Part shown: piece by piece, positions 1 to 7,006 of the stretch | Layout: each line of letters starts with the position of its first letter | How positions within the stretch are numbered: position 1 is the stretch's first letter | DNA from: T1SED10-198M sp003554345 [NCBI: Candidatus Sumerlaeota bacterium] | GTDB lineage: Bacteria > Sumerlaeota > T1SED10-198M | Direction: 5' to 3' | DNA: 10,189 bases | Assembly (NCBI GenBank): GCA_003554345.1 | Contig: PWGE01000293.1 | Location: 1-10,189, forward strand | Notes under the pieces: generated by a model | The model's database searches: none | What the model was told of the DNA's origin: nothing | What the model saw: the letters and a program-made list of their open reading frames with translations, nothing else | Position numbers and translations under genes: made by a program

Positions 1-1
1 A

Positions 2-46
2 ATTTGCATCGATGAACAGGATGAAGAGGATAAGATTTCAGATTAA
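2..46 (+). CDS. Possible C-terminal tail of an upstream gene (partial, uncertain)
   Basis: One plus-strand frame is open from the window edge and ends at a TAA at 44-46. It would encode a 14-residue acidic tail rich in Asp and Glu (ICIDEQDEEDKISD). Acidic C-termini are common in real proteins, and the hairpins at 84-133 would suit the 3' end of a plus-strand transcript meeting the phosphoesterase gene head-on. Against this, a second frame (from base 3) is also open, to about base 89, and the same bases form an imperfect 9-nt repeat that could be non-coding. The reading frame cannot be confirmed without sequence to the left. Confidence 0.25.
   Translation: MCIDEQDEEDKISD
11..37. repeat. Imperfect 9-nt tandem repeat
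   Basis: Three adjacent 9-nt units can be read: GATGAACAG, GATGAAGAG, GATAAGATT. The pattern resembles, from memory, degenerate GATGAACAGGAT-type dispersed repeats found between genes in several diderm bacterial groups. The units could equally be codons of an acidic protein tail. Only this one copy is in the window. Confidence 0.35.
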
Positions 47-83
47 GACTACAAGAAAAGAGTGCTATTTTCATGATTGGTGG

Positions 84-103
84 CGCTAACTCTTGAGTTA
101 GCG
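84..103. other. Near-perfect palindrome, 9-bp hairpin
   Basis: CGCTAACTC (84-92) and GAGTTAGCG (95-103) are exact inverted repeats separated by TT. The stem would form on either strand. No T-run follows directly on either side, so it is not a canonical intrinsic terminator by itself. It lies about 30 bases beyond the stop codon of the minus-strand phosphoesterase gene and could protect the 3' end of that transcript, act in a bidirectional termination region, or be a protein-binding site. Confidence 0.6.
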
Positions 104-112
104 TGAATAACT

Positions 113-133
113 CCTCTGAAAAAAGAGGCTTTT
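113..133 (+). terminator. Weak intrinsic terminator, plus strand
   Basis: CCTCT (113-117) pairs with AGAGG (124-128) around a GAAAAA loop and is followed by CTTTT (129-133). The stem is only 5 bp, so this is a modest candidate. It would end transcripts arriving from the left and sits immediately after the stop codon of the convergent phosphoesterase gene. Confidence 0.35.
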
Positions 134-1255
134 CTATGGGGAGCTGCTAACGAGAGTAAAGACGGGAATTTCAGTTTTGCCGGTTGTTCTCATCGGTGGT
201 CCCCATGTTCCGGTACCGGTGGAGACATATAAATGATAGTCGTTCTCGGTAAAGAGACCATAGTGATAGCCATTATAAGTCAGGTAAGCCAAAATTTGCA
301 GGGGAAAGATCTGTCCCCCATGGGTGTGTCCTGCGAAATGAAGATTGATTCCGGCTTTCCGGGCTTCTTCCATCATAACAGGAGGGTGAGATAGAAGAAG
401 GGTTGGCTCTTCCGGTTTATATTGGCGAATCAGTTCCAGTCCTTCACGGGCACTCTCACTTTCAGGATCAAGAAAATGATCCCATCCGATAATATGCAGT
501 CCATTAATTTCCTGAGCTTCGTTCCGTAAGTAGTTTATATCATATGCCTGGACTGCTTTTTTTGTTTTTTCCAGGCCCAGGTAATGTTCATGATTACCAG
601 GTACAAAATAGATTCCCCTGGGCGGTTGGACATTTTTTATGGGTTGAAACATTTCTTTAACATCTTTATCGGTACCGTCAAAAATATCACCTGTCATTAC
701 TATCAGGTCGGGGTCAATATCCTGGATTCGGGTGAGCGCTCTTTGAAGAGAAGACTCACGGAGAATGGTCCCCAGGTGAATATCGGTAAGGTGGACCACC
801 TGTGTTTCGTGCCATTGTTCAGGTAAATGAGGAATGGTTACTGTATATTCCTGCGTTCGAATAAGATGAGCATTGATAATTCCGTAAATGGACAGAAAAA
901 TGCCAATAATAAGAGCCGCATATCCGAATAAGACCCGTGATTGTTGAAACTTAACAAGGCGTCCTACAAGATAGCAAAGAGAAGCAGCAGTAAATCCAAC
1001 GAGAGAATTTATGAGAAAACCCACCCACAATGCGCTCAGAAGATGCCCCATTCTTAGAAGAAAGTTATCTGCCTGGTAATTAATAAAGGTGAATACCGGG
1101 AAAGATAACCAGAGAAGTATAAGGATGAAAATAATCCATAGACGATGGGCTTTTGTAAACCGGCGGAAGAAGAATGACAGAAAAAAATACAGAATAAAAT
1201 GACACACCAGCAATTTTACCAGTGAAGATACCAGAAAGCTTATAAATTGCATCAT
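134..1255 (-). CDS. Membrane-anchored calcineurin-like metallophosphoesterase (YkuE/YaeI family)
   Basis: The predicted protein has 373 residues. The first ~130 are strongly hydrophobic, with about four membrane segments (roughly 8-29, 38-58, 72-98 and 110-128), followed by a soluble metallophosphoesterase domain from about 150 to 370. All dinuclear-metal motifs are present: TDIH (Asp158, His160), GD at 189-190, GNHEH 220-224, the His of LSHPP (290) and GHTHGGQ 309-315. The WGPPMR motif near 351 is typical of the YkuE/YaeI branch. The family hydrolyses phosphoester or pyrophosphate bonds in membrane or envelope substrates; the substrate cannot be read here. One family member, chlamydial LpxG, is a UDP-diacylglucosamine hydrolase of lipid A synthesis. 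The start is uncertain: two adjacent ATG codons follow the T-tract of the serA terminator with no Shine-Dalgarno. I keep the upstream ATG because it gives the complete first membrane segment. Confidence 0.9.
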   Translation of the reverse strand: MMQFISFLVSSLVKLLVCHFILYFFLSFFFRRFTKAHRLWIIFILILLWLSFPVFTFINYQADNFLLRMGHLLSALWVGFLINSLVGFTAASLCYLVGRLVKFQQSRVLFGYAALIIGIFLSIYGIINAHLIRTQEYTVTIPHLPEQWHETQVVHLTDIHLGTILRESSLQRALTRIQDIDPDLIVMTGDIFDGTDKDVKEMFQPIKNVQPPRGIYFVPGNHEHYLGLEKTKKAVQAYDINYLRNEAQEINGLHIIGWDHFLDPESESAREGLELIRQYKPEEPTLLLSHPPVMMEEARKAGINLHFAGHTHGGQIFPLQILAYLTYNGYHYGLFTENDYHLYVSTGTGTWGPPMRTTGKTEIPVFTLVSSSP

Positions 1256-1259
1256 TTCG

Positions 1260-1298
1260 AAAAAAAGAAGGGCGCGTGCTTGATAGTCACACGCCCTT
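1260..1298 (-). terminator. Strong intrinsic terminator after serA
   Basis: On the minus strand, AAGGGCGTGTG pairs over 11 bp (one G-U) with CACGCGCCCTT around a 9-nt loop. A C and then seven T residues follow (1266-1260). It begins 12 bases after the serA stop codon and should end the metH-aminotransferase-serA transcript. The T-run stops only 4 bases before the ATG of the next gene in the same direction. Confidence 0.9.
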
Positions 1299-1310
1299 TG
1301 TCCTTCGTTG

Positions 1311-2894
1311 TCAGGCTTTAATCAGGCGGACTTTTTTTACCTGGGGAATTTCCTGGATAGCTTTGAGCTGTTCTTTGCTGACTTCTTCGTCAACCACCAT
1401 TAAGGTAAGTGCTTTTGTTCCTTTTTCTTTGCGTCCAACAGACATGAAGCCAATATTGATGCCCTGTTTTCCCAGGTAGGTACCGGTTGCGCCGATGAAT
1501 CCAGGTTTATCATCATTAAGGATATACAGGATGTTTCCTTTTAAGGAAATATCTACCATGTATTCATTGACACGAACCAGGCGGGGATCATTTTTTCCGA
1601 AGGTGGTTCCGCCTACCAGGCTTTTGCCCTTATCTGTCTTGATTTCAACGGTAATGAGGTGGGCAAAATCATGGCTTTCACTCACCTTGCTTTCTTCTAC
1701 TTCGATACCGGCTTCTTTAAGAAGCTCGGGAGCATTAATGTGGTTGGCAGGCACATCATGAATATGATCCAGCAACCCTTTCCCGACAGCTATGGTAAGG
1801 GGTGTTACATTTTCTCTGGTAAGTTCTTCACCGCTGTAACGAATTTTGAGAGAAGAAATGCCCCCATCAATAATTTGAGCAGCGACATTTCCCAGTTTTT
1901 CTGCCAGCCGAATATATTTATCCATTTTTCTGAGAGTCTCTTTGTCCAGATCCGGGACATTTAAGGCATTGATGAAGACCTGGTCCTTTAAGGCGGTGAC
2001 AGCCTGATCTGCGACCTGTTTGGCAACAGTAATCTGGGCTTCCTTTGTGGATGCAGCAAGGTGAGGTGTGGGCACTATTTTAGGATGAAGAGGAAGACTC
2101 CAGTCTTTTGGAGGTTCCTGAGTATAGACATCGACTGCTGCGCCGGCAACTTTTCCTGAATCCAGGGCTTTCAGAAGGTCTTCTTCGTCAATAATGCCTC
2201 CCCGGGCACAGTTTACCACATACGCGCCGTCCTTCATGTATTTAAACTGTTCTTCACTGATAAGACCCCGGGTATCATCGTTAAGCGGGGTATGAACAGT
2301 TATAATATCCGATTCCCTGATGATGTTTTCAAAATTAGTATAGGTGAAGCCCATTTTCTCAACGGATTCTTCCGAAATAAAGGCATCGTATCCCAGCACC
2401 TTGATGCCCATTGCTTTGGCTTTTTGGGCGACAATCTTCCCGATTTTTCCCAGGCCGATAACGCCCAGTGTTTTTCCGTGAAGCTCTCTTCCCGGAAATT
2501 TCTTTTTCTCCCATTTTTCTTCTTTCATGGAACAATATGCCTGGGGGATATTTCTCATCAGAGAAAAAATCATGGCTAAGGTGTGTTCTGCAGTAGATAC
2601 TGCATTCCCGCCGGGCGTATTCATGACGGCGATGCCTTTTTTGGTGGCGGCTTCAATATCAATATGATCGACACCTATACCGGCTCGACCGATCACCTTG
2701 AGGTTCTCTGCTTTTTCAATGATTTCTGCCGGCATTTTTGTTTTGCTGCGAATTAGAATGGCATCATAATCAGAAATAATTTCTTTCAACTTGCCCGGCG
2801 AAAGATCATTATCAACATCGACCTCCAGGCCGGCTTCTTCTAAGACCTTAACACCTTCTTTACTGAGATTGTCGGTTACTAATACTCGTGCCAT
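1311..2894 (-). CDS. serA: D-3-phosphoglycerate dehydrogenase, long form with ACT domain
   Basis: This cytoplasmic enzyme oxidises 3-phosphoglycerate to 3-phosphohydroxypyruvate with NAD, the first step of serine synthesis. At 527 residues it matches the long (type I) form. The catalytic domain halves flank an NAD-binding Rossmann fold with GLGKIG at 147-152 and Asp170 for the ribose. Catalytic residues are Arg231 (CARGG), Glu260 (QEPP) and His278 (TPHLAAST; the usual Gly after Leu is Ala here). An intervening ASB domain covers about 318-445 and a C-terminal ACT domain about 455-527, containing DKPGFIG and GINIGFMSVGR; ACT domains often bind serine for feedback inhibition. The ATG is set by AGGAGGT (2910-2904), 9 bases upstream, which lies inside the last codons of the aminotransferase gene. 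It is the last gene before the strong terminator. Identity is secure. Confidence 0.97.
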   Translation of the reverse strand: MARVLVTDNLSKEGVKVLEEAGLEVDVDNDLSPGKLKEIISDYDAILIRSKTKMPAEIIEKAENLKVIGRAGIGVDHIDIEAATKKGIAVMNTPGGNAVSTAEHTLAMIFSLMRNIPQAYCSMKEEKWEKKKFPGRELHGKTLGVIGLGKIGKIVAQKAKAMGIKVLGYDAFISEESVEKMGFTYTNFENIIRESDIITVHTPLNDDTRGLISEEQFKYMKDGAYVVNCARGGIIDEEDLLKALDSGKVAGAAVDVYTQEPPKDWSLPLHPKIVPTPHLAASTKEAQITVAKQVADQAVTALKDQVFINALNVPDLDKETLRKMDKYIRLAEKLGNVAAQIIDGGISSLKIRYSGEELTRENVTPLTIAVGKGLLDHIHDVPANHINAPELLKEAGIEVEESKVSESHDFAHLITVEIKTDKGKSLVGGTTFGKNDPRLVRVNEYMVDISLKGNILYILNDDKPGFIGATGTYLGKQGINIGFMSVGRKEKGTKALTLMVVDEEVSKEQLKAIQEIPQVKKVRLIKA

Positions 2895-2900
2895 AATTAC

Positions 2901-4034
2901 TTAACCTCCTATAATGTTCAGGGCGGCTTTTACGCCTTTACCCGTTTCGAATTCATAACCCAGTTCTTTGAGAACTGTTTCCAGTGCACCAATGATCATC
3001 ATAACATCTGTATCACAGGCATATCCTAAAGTGGCAATACGAAAAATCTTTCCTTTCAGATGAGCCTGTCCTCCTGCAATGGTGAAACCGTATTTATCAC
3101 TGAGCATGCTTTTTATTTTGCCTGCAGAAATGCCTTCCGGAGCCTTTATTGAAACGAGAGTATTGGCGCGGGTTCTGGAAAAGGGTTCTAAACTCAGCGC
3201 TTCTACAGCGGCTAAAAGGGCTCTGGACATTCGTTCGTGACGTGCCCAGACATTTTCTATGCCCTCTTCTTTGATCATCTTTAAAGTGGCATTGATACTA
3301 CGTAAGAGAGCCACTCCCGAGGTGTAGGGAGTTTGATTTTTTTGCACACTTTTCCGATAAGCCTGTAAGTCCAGGTAGAATTTGGGCAGGTCAGATGATT
3401 CAGTGAGTTTCCAGGCTTTTTCGCTGAGAGCAATAAAGCCGAGACCGGGTGGACTCATTAAGGCTTTTTGAGAACATCCTACAACGACGTCAACGCCCCA
3501 TTCGTCCATCTTGAGAACGTCGGCTCCCAGACCACTGATAGCATCAACTACCAGAACGGCAGGGGTGTTTTGAGTTACCTTAGCATAACCTTCTATGTCA
3601 TAGAGGACGCCGGTGCAGGTCTCGCATAAGGTGGAGTAAACTGCTTTAACATCCGGGTTTTCTTTAAGAACTTTTTCCAGTGAGGAAGCAGGATAATCCT
3701 CACCCCATTCTACGGGTATCTCAATAACGTCTACGTTATAGGCTTTACATATCTTCGCCCAGCGTTCTCCAAACTTTCCACCAACAATAGCAACTGCTTT
3801 GTCTCCTTGAGAAAGCAGGTTGGAAACGGAGGCTTCCATAGCCCCTGTTCCGCTGGAATTGATGGTCAACACATCCTGTTCCGTCTGAAAGACATACTTG
3901 AGATTTTCAGAAACCTCTTCAAAAATAGGATTGAACTCGGGAGCACGATGATGGATCATCGGTTTACCCAGTTCTGAAAGTGCCTGTGGGGGAACCATTG
4001 TCGGACCTGGCGTGAATAAGTATTCTTTTTTCAT
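2901..4034 (-). CDS. Class V PLP aminotransferase (serine/alanine-glyoxylate type), probably the serine-pathway partner of SerA
   Basis: This 377-residue protein is a fold-type I, class V aminotransferase. It opens with the TPGPTMVPP signature (8-16) and has SGTGAMEA (61-68) for phosphate and ring contacts. Asp164 (VVDAISG) is the PLP pyridine-N ligand and Lys190 (GCSQKALM) the Schiff-base lysine. Arg332 (FRIATLGY) is the likely substrate-carboxylate arginine; family members usually read RIGHMG there, so the His is missing. Relatives use serine or alanine with glyoxylate or pyruvate, and several bacteria and archaea use such an enzyme in place of SerC to aminate phosphohydroxypyruvate. Position directly before serA favours that role, but glyoxylate-serine exchange is possible. 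Its ATG overlaps the metH stop (ATGA, 4 nt) and a strong AGGAGGAG lies 6 bases upstream, so translation is probably coupled to metH. Its own last codons (Gly-Gly) carry the serA ribosome site. Confidence 0.9.
   Translation of the reverse strand: MKKEYLFTPGPTMVPPQALSELGKPMIHHRAPEFNPIFEEVSENLKYVFQTEQDVLTINSSGTGAMEASVSNLLSQGDKAVAIVGGKFGERWAKICKAYNVDVIEIPVEWGEDYPASSLEKVLKENPDVKAVYSTLCETCTGVLYDIEGYAKVTQNTPAVLVVDAISGLGADVLKMDEWGVDVVVGCSQKALMSPPGLGFIALSEKAWKLTESSDLPKFYLDLQAYRKSVQKNQTPYTSGVALLRSINATLKMIKEEGIENVWARHERMSRALLAAVEALSLEPFSRTRANTLVSIKAPEGISAGKIKSMLSDKYGFTIAGGQAHLKGKIFRIATLGYACDTDVMMIIGALETVLKELGYEFETGKGVKAALNIIGG
2904..2910 (-). promoter_or_regulatory. serA Shine-Dalgarno inside the aminotransferase 3' end
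   Basis: The minus-strand AGGAGGT is formed by the final Gly-Gly codons of the aminotransferase, 9 bases before the serA ATG. It fixes the serA start and implies translational coupling. Confidence 0.85.
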
Positions 4035-6601
4035 AATGAACTCCTCCTTGTATTTAAGATGTTTTCTATTTTTTTGATACCCTGAAAGGCATCCTCGGCG
4101 TAAAAGACACCGCCGGGATATTGCTTCTTATCTTCAATCATGTTGATACGTTGAGAAAACTGCTCGTTGACAGCGGCTCCTCCTATCAGCACAGGAATAT
4201 TTAAACCTTCTTTATAAAGTTTTTGTACACATTCTCCCATATACCGTGAAGTGGTGACCAGTAAGGCGCTCAAACCAATTATGTCCGGATTCCATTCTCT
4301 GGCTTTTTGAATGATGGTTTCGCTTCTGACCTGTTTCCCAAGATCGTTGACGGCATAACCGCTGTTTTCCAGTAAGGTGCGAAAAAGGTTCTTTCCTATA
4401 TCGTGGATATCTCCGTATACAGTAGCCAGTAGAACCTTCTTTTTTGCCTCTTCCTCTTCTTCCTGAGGGAAATAGGGGGTGAGTTTGTCCAGTATTAACT
4501 TGAATATTTCGGCGGATTGGAGAACATAAGGAAGAATTATTTCACCGGTACTCATTTTTTCTCCAACCTCTTCCATCACCGGAAGGAGAATTTCATGAAT
4601 TACTTCACGGGGAGTTCTGGTTTTAAGATTTTGTTTGATTAACTCATCTATACCACTCCGATTTCTTTTGAGGATGGCATTTTTCAAGCCGTTTTCGGGT
4701 GTTGTTTTTACTTCATGGGCAGATTCCGGTTCCTCGACCGCTGCCTGTGATTCGAATTCCTTAATAAATGCTTCCAGACTGGAAGCATGACGATTATATA
4801 AGAGATCAAGGGCTTTATTTTTGATGGAAGCGGGGATTTCTTTAAGAACATTCAGATGACGGGGATTATAGATGGCAAAATCCAAACCTTTTTTAGCCGC
4901 TTCTTTAAGGAAAACGGCATTCAAATATTTCCTGGCGCGGGGCATTAACCCGAAAGAAACATTGCTGATTCCCAACGATGTATGGATCTCAGGATAGTGT
5001 TTTTTGATTTGTTCCAGTGTTTTCAGGGTTTGCACGGCAGAACTTTGAAACTGCCTGTCTCCGGTAGCCAGCGAAAAAACAAGGGGATCAAATATCAGGA
5101 AATCTTTACGAAAACCGGTCTCTTCTGCCAGACGAATCATCTTTTCTGCTACCCTGCATTTATCTTCAGCGGTATAAGCCATTCCTTGTTCATCAATTGC
5201 CAGGGCAATAACCATAAAACCGTACTTTTCGGCGATTTTTAGTATTCGCTGAGCCTTATCTTTTCCGCCTTCCAGTTGTATAGAGTTTATGATACCCCGC
5301 CCGATAATGTGTGGTATTACCTGTTGTATAATATCTTCTTCCGTGGTATCAATCACCAGTGATGCATCAACGTTCCTCTGAATGCTGTAAACCAGTTTTT
5401 CCATCAAACTGTCTTCCTGCCCCACAATATTGTTTGCAGTGCAGATATCGAGCAGGAAAATGTCGTGTGAAAGTTGTTCCCGGGCTAAATCAATGAGTTC
5501 GGGGTATCTTTCATTTACAAGCAACTTCCTGGTCTTCTTGCTTCCCTGTACATTGAGGCGTTCGCCTATTATTACAGGGCGTTTTAGCTCGTTTAGCTGT
5601 CGTGATGTGAATTGGGAAGAAATGCGGGGAATGATACTGCCGAAATTACGACCGGATTTGTAATGAGCCAGCGCACTGTCCAGTTCTTTAATATGAGCAG
5701 GCGTGGTGCCGCAACAGCCCCCGGCAATTTCAATGTTGTATTTCTTTATGATGGGAACAAACTGACCGGCAAAGGAAGAGGGAGTTAATTCATAGACAGC
5801 TTTTCCCTCCCTGTTTTGAGGCAGCCCGGCATTGGGGAGGCAGGAAAGGTAAAAAGGGGAATTTTTACTGAGGTATGCCAGCGCTGGTTCCATCTCTTCT
5901 GGTCCGGTACTGCAATTTATACCCATTGCATCGATGGGATATGGCTCCAGTGAAGCAAGAACGGCGCCAATGTCTGAACCCAGCACCATGAAGTTATTTT
6001 CATCTATTGTTACCTGCACCTGAATGAACAGGTTATCACTCTGGTGCTTTTCCCTGAGATGAAGAGCGGCTTCGGTAATTGTTTTGACTTCCAGCAGGTC
6101 CTGTCCTGTTTCAATGAGAATGATATCGACTCCTGCCTCGATAGCAGGTTCAATCTGGGCGCAATAGCCTTCAAAAAGTTCTTTTTTGCTGATTTTATTG
6201 AGCGAAGGTTCGTTGGAAGAAATTAGATACCCGCTGGGTCCAACAGACAGGGCGACATAAGAGGGCTTTCCACTCTGGCGGGAATGCTTTTGAGTAGCAT
6301 TAATGCCGGTCTCTACAGCGATGCGGTTGATTTCTGTAGTTTTATTTTCCAGACCGTGTTCCCGAAGCTTGAAAGGATTGCTTCCAAAAGTGTTGGTTTC
6401 AATGACTGTTGCACCGTTTTCCAGATAGAGCCGGTGAATTTCTTCAATCAGTTCGGGATGGGACAGATAGATGGAGTCAGGACTCTGTTCTTCTGAAATC
6501 CCCCGAGCGGCTGTTTCTTTAGCTAAAAGGGTGCCCATAGCCCCGTCATAAAGAGCAAATTCTTTATGGAGATAAGTCTTGAATGACGGTTTATGGGGCA
6601 C
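4031..6601 (-). CDS. metH: Cobalamin-dependent methionine synthase lacking the reactivation domain
   Basis: The 856-residue protein transfers a methyl group from methyl-tetrahydrofolate through cobalamin to homocysteine. Modules in order: homocysteine-binding barrel (about 14-315) with zinc ligands Cys230 (GINCSTG) and Cys296-Cys297 (GGCCGTT); pterin-binding barrel (about 340-605) with IGERLN 345-350, LDIC 384-387, NSIQLEGG 439-446 and GISNVSFGLM 544-553; helical cap (about 638-710); and a B12-binding Rossmann domain (about 722-850). The last has DIHDIG 731-736 (His733 the cobalt ligand), Ser778 and the GG turn at 807-808. The AdoMet-dependent reactivation module that extends E. coli MetH to over 1200 residues is absent, as in Thermotoga-type enzymes where it is a separate protein; no such gene is in this window. 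The start is GTG, since a TAG lies four codons upstream in frame; GGAGAGG (6621-6615) sits a rather long 13 bases away. First gene of the operon. Confidence 0.95.
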   Translation of the reverse strand: MPHKPSFKTYLHKEFALYDGAMGTLLAKETAARGISEEQSPDSIYLSHPELIEEIHRLYLENGATVIETNTFGSNPFKLREHGLENKTTEINRIAVETGINATQKHSRQSGKPSYVALSVGPSGYLISSNEPSLNKISKKELFEGYCAQIEPAIEAGVDIILIETGQDLLEVKTITEAALHLREKHQSDNLFIQVQVTIDENNFMVLGSDIGAVLASLEPYPIDAMGINCSTGPEEMEPALAYLSKNSPFYLSCLPNAGLPQNREGKAVYELTPSSFAGQFVPIIKKYNIEIAGGCCGTTPAHIKELDSALAHYKSGRNFGSIIPRISSQFTSRQLNELKRPVIIGERLNVQGSKKTRKLLVNERYPELIDLAREQLSHDIFLLDICTANNIVGQEDSLMEKLVYSIQRNVDASLVIDTTEEDIIQQVIPHIIGRGIINSIQLEGGKDKAQRILKIAEKYGFMVIALAIDEQGMAYTAEDKCRVAEKMIRLAEETGFRKDFLIFDPLVFSLATGDRQFQSSAVQTLKTLEQIKKHYPEIHTSLGISNVSFGLMPRARKYLNAVFLKEAAKKGLDFAIYNPRHLNVLKEIPASIKNKALDLLYNRHASSLEAFIKEFESQAAVEEPESAHEVKTTPENGLKNAILKRNRSGIDELIKQNLKTRTPREVIHEILLPVMEEVGEKMSTGEIILPYVLQSAEIFKLILDKLTPYFPQEEEEEAKKKVLLATVYGDIHDIGKNLFRTLLENSGYAVNDLGKQVRSETIIQKAREWNPDIIGLSALLVTTSRYMGECVQKLYKEGLNIPVLIGGAAVNEQFSQRINMIEDKKQYPGGVFYAEDAFQGIKKIENILNTRRSSL
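4041..4048 (-). promoter_or_regulatory. Aminotransferase Shine-Dalgarno inside the metH 3' end
   Basis: The minus-strand AGGAGGAG, encoding the Arg-Arg-Ser near the MetH C-terminus, lies 6 bases before the aminotransferase ATG. Together with the ATGA stop/start overlap it fixes that start and supports coupled translation. Confidence 0.85.
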
Positions 6602-6643
6602 TCTGATAAACTAACCTCTCCACTCAATTTTTAATTCGTTAAA

Positions 6644-6652
6644 ATTATAACA
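6644..6652 (-). promoter_or_regulatory. Extended -10 promoter for the metH operon
   Basis: The minus strand reads TG-T-TATAAT, a perfect -10 hexamer with the extended TGn element. No good -35 is visible at normal spacing, which the extended -10 can compensate for. Transcription would begin near 6637 and give a leader of about 36 bases, too short for a SAM or cobalamin riboswitch. Confidence 0.55.
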
Positions 6653-6895
6653 AAAAGGAATAAGAAATAAATTATAAATTGAAAGAATGGAAAAAAACCG
6701 CTTTATATGACAGACTACCTGTTTTTCTCTTTTATGTTTCCGGAATCCATATTTTTTGAAAATATAAAGGTCCAAAAGGAGATGGCTGTTTTTGTCAGGT
6801 AATATGAAAGAGAGAGCAGGATGAAGCAAGGCTTCATTTTCCGGGATCTCGGCTCATGCCATAGGTATAAAAGAAAGGGTTCACAGGAGTTATTC

Positions 6896-7006
6896 ATGCC
6901 AGCGCAAGGGGTGGGCCACCAATTTGAAAGGATAGACGGTAATAAGGATTTTCTTTCAAATAGAACAGGCAGGAAGGTGCCATCACATGAAGTTATCTCT
7001 TCATGA
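6896..7006 (+). CDS. Possible 36-residue small protein
   Basis: An ATG at 6896 is preceded by AGGAG (6885-6889) at an ideal 6-base spacing and opens a 36-codon frame ending at TGA 7004-7006. The product begins MPAQGVGHQFERIDGNKDFL, is hydrophilic and basic-acidic mixed, and has no membrane segment or motif that I recognise. A possible -10 (TATAAA, 6866-6871) lies just upstream. The stop codon falls inside the last hairpin of the block at 6910-7015. Because the same bases form consecutive hairpins, this may instead be a non-coding RNA in which the ORF is accidental, or a dual-function RNA. Confidence 0.3.
   Translation: MPAQGVGHQFERIDGNKDFLSNRTGRKVPSHEVISS

Noticed and set aside
584-826. Plus-strand ORF of 80 codons opposite the phosphoesterase
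   Set aside because: It lies entirely within a motif-complete gene on the other strand and its product has no domain features or ribosome site.
1276-2579. Several plus-strand ORFs of 67-101 codons opposite serA
   Set aside because: They are antisense shadows of a well-conserved enzyme gene; their products show no motif.
4982-6496. Plus-strand ORFs of 60-86 codons opposite metH
   Set aside because: Antisense to conserved domains of methionine synthase; no independent support.
6602-6700. SAM or cobalamin riboswitch upstream of metH
   Set aside because: The predicted leader is about 36 bases, and no S-box or B12-box sequence was found on the minus strand farther upstream.
6821-6840. Terminator at ATGAAGC/GCTTCAT followed by TTTT
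   Set aside because: The stem is 7 bp with a 3-base loop and the T-run partly overlaps the stem; no transcript is expected from the left on this strand.
6611-6897. Two overlapping minus-strand ORFs (72 and 60 codons) upstream of metH
   Set aside because: Their AT-rich products look random, the starts lack ribosome sites, and the metH promoter lies inside the first.
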